A DNA stretch of 64,000 nucleotides, from positions 124,001 to 188,000 of the forward strand of contig NZ_FPCD01000003.1 in NCBI RefSeq assembly GCF_900116865.1, given 5' to 3'. Positions within the stretch are counted from its first letter, which is position 1, and the number at the start of each line of letters is the position of its first letter. Below the pieces are notes generated by a model. It ran no database searches. It saw nothing but the letters and a program-made list of their open reading frames with translations, and had not been told where the DNA came from. The DNA comes from Butyrivibrio sp. M55. Its GTDB lineage: Bacteria; Bacillota; Clostridia; Lachnospirales; Lachnospiraceae. A program made the position numbers and the translations under genes. Positions 26,643 to 35,359 of the stretch are shown here, in pieces.

Positions 26643-27875
26643 TTACATCTCATCACAAACCTGATATATCACAAATTTAAGGTAATATGACGCAGCTCCG
26701 CCTACAAGGATCGGATGGTCTGCCGCCTGTTGTCTGAATTCAACCTGCTTGAGCCTCTTGTGCGCATCTCTTGCTGCGTCCTGAATTGTTTTGAGGAAAA
26801 GTTCCTCATCCATAAAGTGTGAGCAAGAGCATGTTGCAAGGTATCCGCCGTCTTTAACAAGCTTCATTCCACGCATATTGATCTCTTTGTACCCTGTTGT
26901 AGCTTTCTTTACTGAAGCTCTGGACTTTGTAAATGCCGGAGGATCTAGAATAACAACATCAAACTTTTCGCCTTTTTTCTCAAGGTCAGGAAGAAGTTCA
27001 AATACGTCGGCACATTGGAATTTCGCTATATTCTCAAGTCCGTTGAGCTCTGCGTTTTCTTCAGCCTGCTTGCATCCAAGATCTGATGCATCGACACCAA
27101 GAACCGACTCCGCTCCGTTTGCGGCGCAGTTAAGCGCAAATGAGCCTGTATGTGTGAAGCAGTCCAGCACCTTTTTACCCTTACAAAAAGAAGCTATGGC
27201 TTTTCTGTTATTCTTTTGATCAAGGAAAAATCCCGTCTTCTGGCCATTCTCAACGTCAACGTAGTACTTGACCCCATTCTCGGTAATGATAACTTTTGTG
27301 TCGAATGAATCTCCGATAAAGCCCTTAACTCTCTCAAGCCCTTCAAGCTCTCTTACCTTCGCATCACTTCTCTCATATACGCCGCGGATCTTAACTCCGT
27401 CTTCAAGAAGAACTTTTTTGCAAAGGTCGATAATAAGCTCTTTCATTCTGTCTGTCCCAAGCGCCAGTGACTCAATTACAAGAACATCCGAGAATTTATC
27501 AATTGTAATTCCCGGTAAAAAATCTGCTTCTCCAAAGATAAGTCTGCAAGAAAGCTGCTCAATAGGCTCATTTGTTGCCATAACAGCCTTTCTATACTCC
27601 CAGGCATCACGAATTCTCTTTTCTATAAGCTCCTTGGTAACCGGATGGTCTTTTTTACGGGACATCATCCTGACTCTGATCTTGGATACAGTATTTATGA
27701 AACCGTATCCCATGAAGTAACCGTCAAAATCATGAAGTTCTATAATGTCTCCGTTATCAAAAGTGCCTTCCACTCTGTCTATTTCATTATCGTAAACCCA
27801 GAGTCCGCCTGCCTTAAGCTCTCGGCCCTGTCCTTTTTTCAGAAATACCTTGGCATCAGAAATTTTTATATCCAA
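26643..27875 (-). CDS. Class I SAM-dependent rRNA methyltransferase, RlmI-like
   Basis: The 410-residue protein has an N-terminal PUA RNA-binding domain (about 1-80, KKGQGRELKAGGLWVYDNEI), a linking RlmI-type domain with GQKTGFFLDQKNNRK, and a C-terminal Rossmann methyltransferase fold. The fold carries VLDCFTHTGSFALNCAANGA (SAM site), VLGVDASDLG and DVVILDPPAFTKSR (catalytic region). Relatives methylate 23S rRNA cytosine at C5; the target here is not proven. The start is TTG at 27875 with GAGG eight bases before it, since no ATG lies near the conserved beginning. It is flanked by two identical tRNA-Gly genes in inverted orientation. Confidence 0.9.
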   Translation of the reverse strand: MDIKISDAKVFLKKGQGRELKAGGLWVYDNEIDRVEGTFDNGDIIELHDFDGYFMGYGFINTVSKIRVRMMSRKKDHPVTKELIEKRIRDAWEYRKAVMATNEPIEQLSCRLIFGEADFLPGITIDKFSDVLVIESLALGTDRMKELIIDLCKKVLLEDGVKIRGVYERSDAKVRELEGLERVKGFIGDSFDTKVIITENGVKYYVDVENGQKTGFFLDQKNNRKAIASFCKGKKVLDCFTHTGSFALNCAANGAESVLGVDASDLGCKQAEENAELNGLENIAKFQCADVFELLPDLEKKGEKFDVVILDPPAFTKSRASVKKATTGYKEINMRGMKLVKDGGYLATCSCSHFMDEELFLKTIQDAARDAHKRLKQVEFRQQAADHPILVGGAASYYLKFVIYQVCDEM

Positions 27876-28016
27876 ATCTATGTCCTCTCTATATTTACAT
27901 GATTAAAATTCTATCAACGCAAGATAATATACCACATTTTTGCAAATACATGTTGACAATGTAGTAAATTTATTCTAAAATCAATTCGTTGTCACAGTTG
28001 TGATGGCCACGTAAAT

Positions 28017-28089
28017 GCGATAGTGGCGTAGTTGGTAACGCGCGACCTTGCCAAGGTCGAGACCGCGGGTTCGAGCCCCGTCTATCGCT
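28017..28089 (+). tRNA. tRNA-Gly(GCC)
   Basis: Identical over all 73 nt to the copy at 26429-26501, with anticodon GCC in CTTGCCAAG and no encoded CCA. It is followed eight bases later by an intrinsic terminator. Confidence 0.96.
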
Positions 28090-28096
28090 CTACGAA

Positions 28097-28125
28097 CCCC
28101 GAATAGATTTCGGGGAATTTTTTTG
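28097..28125 (+). terminator. Intrinsic terminator of tRNA-Gly
   Basis: CCCCGAA pairs with TTCGGGG (28097-28115) and is followed by AATTTTTTTGC. Confidence 0.88.
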
Positions 28126-28172
28126 CTCTTTTTTATCAAAATAGTTATGCACGTAATTACAGTGAGGAAACT

Positions 28173-29738
28173 ATGTTTAATTGGATCTACAAGCATCAGA
28201 AATTTGTATTGTCTCTACTCATCTCAGTTTTTTTCATTTCTATTATTCCAATATGCATTATTGCAGGATATGATTGTGCGTCAGGAGACGATTACAACTA
28301 TGGTTCGGGTCCTCACTTAGCATATCTTTCTACCGGTTCTGTATTGGCAGCCGTTTCTGCGGCATGTAAAAACACAGTAGACATATGGCACAAATGGCAG
28401 GGAACTTGGTTTGATGTCTTTGCCTTTTGCCTTCATCCGGAAGTCTTTTCCGACAGCGCATACGTAATTGTTCCATATATTTTTATGCTCATGCAGATTG
28501 CTGCAGTATGCTATTTTTCATATTATTTCTTAAAAGTAAAATGGAAAATTGACGGCTTTTATTGGTTAATGATCGCTGCAATCTTCCTTCTTTTCAGTTT
28601 CCAGTTGGTTCCTTCACAGAAAGCGGCATTTTTCTGGTGGGTTGGCTGCATACACTACTGCATGCCATTCTGCTTATCGCTTGTCACGATTGCTCTGACA
28701 GATCGTTTTTTAACTCTTCACAAAATATCAGATCTGATATGGATCTCACTCGGATATCCCTTATTGGGAGGCGCTACATATCCGGCCTCTCTCCTGGTCT
28801 TTTTGTCAGGTATCCTTCTTTTACTTGTGAAATACTTGATAGAAAATAAAAACGATAAAAAAGATCTTTACTTGATTATTCCTTATGTTTTGGAATTAAT
28901 TGGTCTTGGAATCAGCATGATTGCTCCCGGAAATGCAATCAGAGCAGCTGCAGATTTAGCTGAAGGCGCTGAACCTGTCGACGGTTTAATCGCAACAATA
29001 GTAAGTAGCATAGTATTTTCAGTGCAAGATGCCGTAACATATTTCATGGCGGAAAAAAGCTTTATTCTCATTGCTCTTATTATAGTCGCGCTTATTACTT
29101 GTGCGTTTTTTAAACAAAACAGATTTAATATAAACAATCATGTATTTGCACATCCGCTGTTATTCGTTATAACACTGTTCCTCCTAAATGCGAGCGTCTA
29201 TGCTCCCAGAATGTATACCGGCAACACACCGTCTTCAGGCTATATGAACTTTAACTTGTGGATATGCTTTTCATGTATGATCGCTATAGTCATATATCTG
29301 TGCGGCTGGGCTTATACCGTAAAGAGCATTAAGTTCCGACTTCCGGAATATGCTGAAACAATCGGAACAATATTAAGCGTAATTGCCATCATGTTTATTA
29401 TGGTTCTTGGAAGGCACGGCGTAAAAGAATATACCGATTATATCTGCCTTGACTATTATCTTTCCGGACAGGCCGATGATTTCAGGGATCAAATGAGATT
29501 GCAAAGACAACTTATGGAAGATCCTACAGTCACTGATGTAGTTGTACCCGAAATAAACTTTGAGCAGGGTCCGCTTATGCATATGCCTGTATTTTCAGAT
29601 CCCGAAAACATAAATAGCTATATGACTTCAGCTTTCTACGGAAAAAACAGTTGCAGATCCATTCCCAGAGACGAATGGTTTGAAAAATACAACATAGATA
29701 ACATTGATAACGATAATCTCTTGGAACAAAGAAAATGA
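28173..29738 (+). CDS. Polytopic membrane protein, DUF6056-like (possible GT-C fold)
   Basis: The 521-residue protein has about ten to eleven hydrophobic helices, beginning at residues 12-33. The first extracellular loop contains the acidic GDDYNYG motif, which recalls the catalytic Asp-rich loop of GT-C type membrane glycosyltransferases; I recall the arrangement as DUF6056 but could not check it. The C-terminal 110 residues are soluble and likely external. The ATG follows GAGG at five bases. It has no partner genes of known sugar metabolism, so function is open. It converges on the truncated sigma factor gene. Confidence 0.75.
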   Translation: MFNWIYKHQKFVLSLLISVFFISIIPICIIAGYDCASGDDYNYGSGPHLAYLSTGSVLAAVSAACKNTVDIWHKWQGTWFDVFAFCLHPEVFSDSAYVIVPYIFMLMQIAAVCYFSYYFLKVKWKIDGFYWLMIAAIFLLFSFQLVPSQKAAFFWWVGCIHYCMPFCLSLVTIALTDRFLTLHKISDLIWISLGYPLLGGATYPASLLVFLSGILLLLVKYLIENKNDKKDLYLIIPYVLELIGLGISMIAPGNAIRAAADLAEGAEPVDGLIATIVSSIVFSVQDAVTYFMAEKSFILIALIIVALITCAFFKQNRFNINNHVFAHPLLFVITLFLLNASVYAPRMYTGNTPSSGYMNFNLWICFSCMIAIVIYLCGWAYTVKSIKFRLPEYAETIGTILSVIAIMFIMVLGRHGVKEYTDYICLDYYLSGQADDFRDQMRLQRQLMEDPTVTDVVVPEINFEQGPLMHMPVFSDPENINSYMTSAFYGKNSCRSIPRDEWFEKYNIDNIDNDNLLEQRK

Positions 29739-29741
29739 TAC

Positions 29742-29771
29742 GAGCGCTACCTTGAAATGGTAGCGCTCTAA
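29742..29771 (+). terminator. Intrinsic terminator of the 28173 gene
   Basis: A perfect 10-bp stem, GAGCGCTACC (29742-29751) against GGTAGCGCTC (29759-29768), is followed by TAATTATTTT. Confidence 0.8.
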
Positions 29772-29778
29772 TTATTTT

Positions 29779-29800
29779 ATGGTCCACTAACCCCGTCCCC
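29779..29800. repeat. 22-bp repeat copy 1 at a gene 3' end
   Basis: The plus strand begins ATGGTCCACTAA and ends CCCCGTCCCC. It matches 32084-32105 at 20 of 22 positions. Read on the minus strand it supplies the last codons (Gly-Arg-Gly) and stop of the sigma factor gene. Confidence 0.8.
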
Positions 29801-30152
29801 TAGGTCCCTCGTCATTAACATATCTGAGTATCAATAGTTCTCTGTCTTCGTCGGATATTTCATCCAAAGCCTGTCTGATGGACAACTTATCCACAATAGC
29901 GTTTTCAAATCCGCTCTGAATCCCCAATTCTTCTTCACAATTGTTGATATCTGTGAGTTCAGGCTTATTTTTCCTATACTCATCTATGCACAGATTCTTC
30001 GCGATCGTATACAGATATCTGTCAGGATATGTGCACTCCGCGCCAAGGAATCGTAAGAACGTTTCCTGCGTCAGATCTTCTGCAAGTGTCTTATTATTTA
30101 CTTTAAAGTAGCAATATCGATATATCTTGTCATAATACTGTTCTATTTCCAT
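29787..30152 (-). CDS. ECF-type sigma-70 factor, truncated in region 4
   Basis: The 121-residue product has sigma region 2 (YYDKIYRYCYFKVNNKTLAEDLTQETFLRF, then YLYTIAKNLCIDEYRK) that should bind core polymerase and the -10 element. The start of region 4 follows (LDEISDEDRELLILRYVNDE). The frame then ends abruptly in GPRGRG, so the helix-turn-helix that reads the -35 element is missing; complete relatives are about 160-180 residues. The truncating sequence is the 22-bp repeat at 29779-29800. There is no anti-sigma gene beside it. It is probably a decayed gene, though a dominant-negative product cannot be excluded. The ribosome site is weak. Confidence 0.8.
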   Translation of the reverse strand: MEIEQYYDKIYRYCYFKVNNKTLAEDLTQETFLRFLGAECTYPDRYLYTIAKNLCIDEYRKNKPELTDINNCEEELGIQSGFENAIVDKLSIRQALDEISDEDRELLILRYVNDEGPRGRG

Positions 30153-30337
30153 GGAAAACTTCTCACATCCTCCCTTCTATAATGTTAGACGTAAGGCACA
30201 AAGAAAATGTGCGCAAAAAAATTATTTTTTTACCAAACCCGCTGATTGTCATTCAATTTGCTACTTGGTATTATAAGAAAGATTGAATTTATCACTAATT
30301 CTTCTAAATACATTATTCAAAAATCTTGGAGAAAAAA

Positions 30338-32026
30338 ATGAAAACCATCTCAAAGCATAAGTCTCTCTTAATTTTCATTACAACAGTAATAATGTGTGGT
30401 TTCAGCATTTTAGGCGGCCCTCTGGATTATGCCGGAAATGATGATACTTTTAGAAACCTCATCAGTGCCGGAGCATTCGGAAACAGCTGCAGCTACTATA
30501 CTCCATACAGCAATGTACTCTATGGAATACCTGCATATCTTCTGAATATGATCATTCCCCAGATCAATTGGTATTATTGGATCATGATTGCCCTGACAGT
30601 TCTTTCTATATCTGCATCTTGCTGCATATGCCTTGAGAATTGTAATTTCATGATAGCTGAAGCAATAACTATCTTTATAAATATTATTCTTGCCCGAGAC
30701 TACTATATCGCGGTGCAATACACCAAATCTGCATCATTATGGGTTATCGCAGGTTTTATCATCATCTTTCATTCAATATGCAAAGAAAATCTGCACTGGA
30801 TATGGGGAGCATTACTCTTTTTATTCGGAACTGCAGAACGCTTTAAATGCATGATAATGACGCTCCCATTTATCGCAATATTCATAATAGTGTACTACTT
30901 AGCAAACTACAAACAGCATAACCTTCCAAAACTTAAAGTCATTATAAAACCACTTATCACTATCGTATTAGGAATTATAATTCTGTTGGTTGCGGATAAA
31001 TCTTTTAGAACACTGCATCCCGAATGGAATGAATACTTGGAATATGATCAGGCAAGCGTTAATCTGCGCGATTATATGTGTCTGGATTACATGCACAATC
31101 CCTCAGAATATGATTCAATCAATACTGATGAAAACGATATCGCGCTTTACGGCAATTGGTTATTCGGTGATACTGACTTTTACGATATTTCCTGGCTTAA
31201 AAAAGTATATTCTATTGAACAGCCCTTCAACAATTGCAAGATTAGACTTAATGTAAACATTATACAGCAGACGTTCATTAACTTATTTAATATTCCAACC
31301 CGAAATCCTTTCGAAAGCTTAGGTCCCGTATTCCTTACCTATATTCTCATTGTATTTTTATTGTTTAGAAAAAGCAGTATGGATAAATTATTCGGATTAG
31401 GTATTCTGGGCAGTGTAGTAATGATATATTGGTACTTTGCCTGCATTAACAGATATATGTGGAGAGTTGAAATAGGAGTATTTTTATCTGCGGTATTTCT
31501 TTCCGGATTCTACCTTTCCAAAGCCCAGCAAGACATTAGCCACGTACCGTCAAAGAAAACCCAGACTTTATTTATGTGTATCGCAGTAATTCTTTTCGGA
31601 GTTTATTCGATATTCATGACATATCAGTGGAGATACGTAAAAGACAAACACATTGTTGCACATGAAGCCGATATATCCGGACGATTGGAAACATTTATGG
31701 AAAATAAAGATAATTTCTATATTTTAACCGATTTTTACGTGACAAATAACCCCATATCGCTCACTTACGCAAAATGGAACAATTTATACAGCAATTCATG
31801 CTACCTCGGAAACTGGATAGTGCCCTCACCGGCAGCAATGCACTTTGCACAGGAATATGATATTGATAATCCAATGACCGCCCTTATAAGCCAAAAGCCT
31901 GTTTTCCTTCATTGTGATTCGGAAAATAAGCGGAACATGATCGTGCAACATCTGAAAAAAATCGCAAATCATGATATTGAAGCCACTGAATTTCCTGATA
32001 ATATCTGGAGATTTGAAGTCAAATAA
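30338..32026 (+). CDS. Polytopic membrane protein of unknown function
   Basis: I do not recognise a named family. The 562-residue protein has about ten to eleven membrane helices and a soluble C-terminal part of about 130 residues. Near the N-terminus the loop GGPLDYAGNDDTFRNLISAGAFG carries an acidic NDD pair. Together with the overall layout this resembles GT-C glycosyltransferase-like proteins and the neighbouring 28173 gene, although the two sequences are clearly different. A reading from TTG 30326 is possible, but GGAG at 30328-30331 points to the ATG at 30338. It is followed by a strong terminator and the second copy of the 22-bp repeat. Confidence 0.7.
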   Translation: MKTISKHKSLLIFITTVIMCGFSILGGPLDYAGNDDTFRNLISAGAFGNSCSYYTPYSNVLYGIPAYLLNMIIPQINWYYWIMIALTVLSISASCCICLENCNFMIAEAITIFINIILARDYYIAVQYTKSASLWVIAGFIIIFHSICKENLHWIWGALLFLFGTAERFKCMIMTLPFIAIFIIVYYLANYKQHNLPKLKVIIKPLITIVLGIIILLVADKSFRTLHPEWNEYLEYDQASVNLRDYMCLDYMHNPSEYDSINTDENDIALYGNWLFGDTDFYDISWLKKVYSIEQPFNNCKIRLNVNIIQQTFINLFNIPTRNPFESLGPVFLTYILIVFLLFRKSSMDKLFGLGILGSVVMIYWYFACINRYMWRVEIGVFLSAVFLSGFYLSKAQQDISHVPSKKTQTLFMCIAVILFGVYSIFMTYQWRYVKDKHIVAHEADISGRLETFMENKDNFYILTDFYVTNNPISLTYAKWNNLYSNSCYLGNWIVPSPAAMHFAQEYDIDNPMTALISQKPVFLHCDSENKRNMIVQHLKKIANHDIEATEFPDNIWRFEVK

Positions 32027-32040
32027 CACTTTTTATTATA

Positions 32041-32081
32041 AAAGGGATAATCAAGCCTTCAAAAGCTTGATTATCCCTTTT
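32041..32081. terminator. Intrinsic terminator between convergent genes
   Basis: A 16-bp perfect stem, AAAGGGATAATCAAGC (32041-32056) against its complement (32065-32080), lies between the membrane protein and the transglutaminase gene. It is flanked by an A/T-rich run on the minus-strand side. Confidence 0.85.
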
Positions 32082-32083
32082 CA

Positions 32084-32105
32084 ATGGTCCATTACCCCCG
32101 TCCCC
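32084..32105. repeat. 22-bp repeat copy 2 at a gene 3' end
   Basis: The plus strand begins ATGGTCCATTAC and ends CCCCGTCCCC, matching 29779-29800 at 20 of 22 positions. On the minus strand it encodes the final Gly-Gly-Arg-Gly and stop of the transglutaminase gene. Confidence 0.8.
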
Positions 32106-34362
32106 CGAGTCTATTTCGCATTTCAAGTGCAAGTGCGTTCTCTTCGGGGGTGGGCTCGGACTCTTTGTTTCCGTAGACCACGCGATAAAAGACATCAAAC
32201 ACTTTTCCAAGCTCTTCTCGCATGCTTTCAGGTGCCGCTTCTGTGAATTCAGACAACAGTCCCCTGTCTGTGAGCGTGCCTCCCGAGCGCTTTATAAGGC
32301 TCTTTTTAATCTGTTCGACATCGTAAAAAAGCTTTTGCCTGGGAGTTCCGTATCTGTAGTGCAGGATTTTTATCAGATAGATTCCTGCAACCAGCAAGAT
32401 TATGATAACAACGGTAAAAACTACAGTCGGCAAAAAGACTTTAAATGCCAAAAGTGCAGAAACTTTCTCCTCTTCTTCCTCTTCATCGACATGCGCCGAA
32501 ACTCCGTTTGAATCATACGGATTGATTCCGCCATGATATTCTGCAGTCCATGCATCATCTGCATTAGCCCCGCTCCTGTGCCAGGAAGTACCGGATAACG
32601 CATAATATGCCCCTGTAGGCTCAAACGGAATCCACCCTACATTCTCTATATATGCCTCAGGCCATACATGCGCACAGCCCGAACTGACTTCATATTTTTC
32701 TTTTCTGTCAAAAGGAAATGCATATCTAAATCCGCTTGCGGCTCTTGCAGGAATCCCCGAAAGCCTTAGAAGCATTATCATAGAAGATGTGTAATGAACA
32801 CAATACCCTTTCTTCGTATCAAAAAGGAATCTCTCCGCAATATCCGCCATTCCCTCTGCTGTACTCATATTTGATTCGGGATTATATCCCCCGACTGCAT
32901 CCTTACTGTACGTATACTGTCTAAGATAATCCTCCAAAAGCCTGCACTTATCATAGTCTGCTTCAGCCCCTGCAGTAACCATATCCGCAAGCTCCTTAAG
33001 TTCCGGGGTGACTCCCGTCACATTCAGATACTCGCGTTTTGTACCGCTCTTAATCTGAGCTAAAGCCTCATCATACTCATCGCGGCTCATTATATCGGTA
33101 AATCTCATTCCCCAGAGCTCGTTTACATAGTTGCATGCTTCATCATACGTAAGCTCAGGAAGTTCTGTGGGTGCATCTTTAAACATTGCGATTAGCTCAG
33201 GACTTGCGTAGTCTATATCCAGATACTTTACACTTATTCTATATCCCTTTCTGTGAGCTTTTTCGCTGACGCCTTCCCGAACTTTTTTCTCGCCCTCGGT
33301 CACAAGTAGCGCTCTCGACGGCACTATCACATCCTTTGTGTCTATATAAGCATACTCAAGGTCGATGTTCGAAACTTCAGTAAACGTCAGCGCCCTTTCC
33401 CTGTCTGTCCCATTTGCATACAAAAAAGCTATAAATTCGGCAAACTGCGCCTTTTCTGTTCCTCTTCCGCCCGCAAGATAAAGCGTCTTTCTAAGCTTTG
33501 TATTTTTCCCCGTCGCCTCATCCAGATATGTATAATAAGGCGCGTCTTTAGACTCGATAATAAGCTGCGTTCTTTCGCCTTCTGTGATTTTTTTTCCTGT
33601 TGAGGTAAAAGAACTGTAGCCCGCCGTATAACTATCTCCAAAGGAAGACGCAAAGCGATAAGATACATCAGAAGCAATGCTTTCAATCCTGTAGACAAAC
33701 CTCTGCCCCAGATCAACGACTTTATTCCAGTCTATAGGCTCTTTCTTCATCGGAACGATCAGCGTAACCAGCGCAATTATCAGGAAATAATAAATCGGAA
33801 ACGAAGCCTTGTTCTTTTCGAAGAAAAGCGTCTGAACAGCCGAAAGTGTCAGCGTTACAAGGCATATACACATCACTTTCTCTGCTAAATTTTCCCCCGT
33901 AAAGCTACTCTTTCCGATAAAAAGCCCAATTACAACAATATCCAACAAAATAACCGCATATAGAAGTTTCTTTTCCCTACTTGGTATAAAATGAATCGCC
34001 AGCCTCAGAGCCACTCCAAAAACCATCGAAGACAGGAGAACCGGAATGGCCGATAAATCTTTTAACAAAAAGAACAAGAAAAAGGCAGGAACAGTTGAAA
34101 GGACAGCCGAAACAATTCCCGAAACAAAAAGGCGGAATATATAGTAAAGCCCTGTAAACAACATAAAGAAAACTATCGTCCAAAACGGGAAAGAAACATC
34201 TCCGACAAAAGCATTATCACCCATAACCCCTCTGATGATTTCTGAAAAAATCGCAGCAAAAGAAAAGGCAAATAATGTGCATACCGCCTCAGTCGCAAAT
34301 ACCGATAAAATTCTCTCCCGCTCTGGGATTTTCAGTGATAACAATCCATGTTTCTCTGTCAT
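32092..34362 (-). CDS. Membrane-bound transglutaminase-like protein with DUF4129 tail
   Basis: The protein of about 756 residues has roughly seven N-terminal helices, an extracytoplasmic transglutaminase core and one more helix (about 655-680). The core shows the Cys motif KKGYCVHYTSSMIMLLRLSGIPAR, the His motif CAHVWPEAYI and WIPFEPTGA with Glu at the usual Asp position. A cytoplasmic DUF4129-type tail follows. This is the TgpA-like partner of MoxR/DUF58 operons. An upstream ATG at 34485 lies deep in the DUF58 gene; the ATG at 34362 has AGGAG eight bases before it, so I chose that start, leaving a 74-bp overlap. The final GGRG comes from the 22-bp repeat. Confidence 0.88.
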   Translation of the reverse strand: MTEKHGLLSLKIPERERILSVFATEAVCTLFAFSFAAIFSEIIRGVMGDNAFVGDVSFPFWTIVFFMLFTGLYYIFRLFVSGIVSAVLSTVPAFFLFFLLKDLSAIPVLLSSMVFGVALRLAIHFIPSREKKLLYAVILLDIVVIGLFIGKSSFTGENLAEKVMCICLVTLTLSAVQTLFFEKNKASFPIYYFLIIALVTLIVPMKKEPIDWNKVVDLGQRFVYRIESIASDVSYRFASSFGDSYTAGYSSFTSTGKKITEGERTQLIIESKDAPYYTYLDEATGKNTKLRKTLYLAGGRGTEKAQFAEFIAFLYANGTDRERALTFTEVSNIDLEYAYIDTKDVIVPSRALLVTEGEKKVREGVSEKAHRKGYRISVKYLDIDYASPELIAMFKDAPTELPELTYDEACNYVNELWGMRFTDIMSRDEYDEALAQIKSGTKREYLNVTGVTPELKELADMVTAGAEADYDKCRLLEDYLRQYTYSKDAVGGYNPESNMSTAEGMADIAERFLFDTKKGYCVHYTSSMIMLLRLSGIPARAASGFRYAFPFDRKEKYEVSSGCAHVWPEAYIENVGWIPFEPTGAYYALSGTSWHRSGANADDAWTAEYHGGINPYDSNGVSAHVDEEEEEEKVSALLAFKVFLPTVVFTVVIIILLVAGIYLIKILHYRYGTPRQKLFYDVEQIKKSLIKRSGGTLTDRGLLSEFTEAAPESMREELGKVFDVFYRVVYGNKESEPTPEENALALEMRNRLGGRG

Positions 34363-35359
34363 TCTTATTACTCCTGCATGAATTCGCCAACTCACAAATC
34401 CGGCTATATTCCTGATCTGATGCATAAAACACACCGTCTGAAACCGTGTTGTAAAAATCCATGAAACTCTCTCTCGAATCGACAAGCTGCTCTCTTACCG
34501 TTCCCGCGGGATATACAATTGTCACGGGAATTCCCTGATTTCCAAAAAGCCATGCCGCCGAAACCACAAACTCAAGGAAATAGTCGCGCTTTATGAGAAA
34601 CTCCGTATCCTGCTCACGTTCCGGCGTATTATCGGCATTCATCAGGATAGACAACGTTCTTTTTTCCATCTTATCCGGAACTCTGACCATCAGCTTTGAA
34701 GCCTTTGCTGAAACTTTCCAGTTAACTGACGAAAGACTGTCACCTTTTATATAAGGGCGTATGTCATTTCCCGGAATGTCTTCAAGAATCCTCTCACTCT
34801 TACGCCCGCGGCTGCTGTACAGATTCTCAAGATCCAGCGCTTTACCTGCAATCTCAGTTATCCTCGGCTTTACGACAGCCCTAAATGAATACGGAATATT
34901 AAATCTCGCGGAAATAATATGAAACGGATCGGTGAAAGATACATTCTCGATTCCGACATCATAAACTCCCGCAAAAAGGCAATTGATGCCCGAAAACAGC
35001 TCTTTTTTCTCGTGAATATCAAGTGAAAGCTTTGTTTTATCAGGAATTTCATAGAGATTACACCGGCTTTTGAATGTGCCGATTTCCATATTGTGGATAG
35101 GAAGAACCCCGGCATTTTCTATAAGCGTGCGGTACCTGTGGTCCTCTCCCTTGGTGAGCTTGTGGACTTCGACCTCCTGATAGACTCTCAGAAAGGCATA
35201 ATTTAAGACAATATATATTACCGAAACAGGAATGATCAAAAGAAGCGCAAAAAGTGGCGCATAAGCAACAGGACCGCCATAAAAGCTCGCAAAAACTATG
35301 CCGGCTACAAGTGCTGTAAGATAGATGATCAGTCCTTTTTTATTAATTGTTATCTTCAT
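34289..35359 (-). CDS. DUF58 domain-containing membrane protein
   Basis: The 356-residue protein has two N-terminal helices (about 8-50), then a cytoplasmic or surface domain ending in a von Willebrand-like DUF58 region. The hallmark is DIRPYIKGDSLSSVNWKVSAKASKLMVRVPD at about 195-225. DUF58 proteins are constant partners of MoxR ATPases. Its ATG overlaps the moxR stop by 4 bp (ATGA) and its end overlaps the transglutaminase gene, so the three genes form one operon, probably acting in envelope protein assembly. No precise biochemical role is known. Confidence 0.92.
   Translation of the reverse strand: MKITINKKGLIIYLTALVAGIVFASFYGGPVAYAPLFALLLIIPVSVIYIVLNYAFLRVYQEVEVHKLTKGEDHRYRTLIENAGVLPIHNMEIGTFKSRCNLYEIPDKTKLSLDIHEKKELFSGINCLFAGVYDVGIENVSFTDPFHIISARFNIPYSFRAVVKPRITEIAGKALDLENLYSSRGRKSERILEDIPGNDIRPYIKGDSLSSVNWKVSAKASKLMVRVPDKMEKRTLSILMNADNTPEREQDTEFLIKRDYFLEFVVSAAWLFGNQGIPVTIVYPAGTVREQLVDSRESFMDFYNTVSDGVFYASDQEYSRICELANSCRSNKNDRETWIVITENPRAGENFIGICD

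Noticed and set aside
26429-28089. Inverted tRNA pair as composite transposon or island borders
   Set aside because: The enclosed gene is a core RNA methyltransferase, the identity ends at the tRNA edges, and there is no integrase.
32041-32081. Long palindrome as a possible mobile-element end
   Set aside because: It behaves as an ordinary intrinsic terminator between convergent genes, and no transposase lies in the window.
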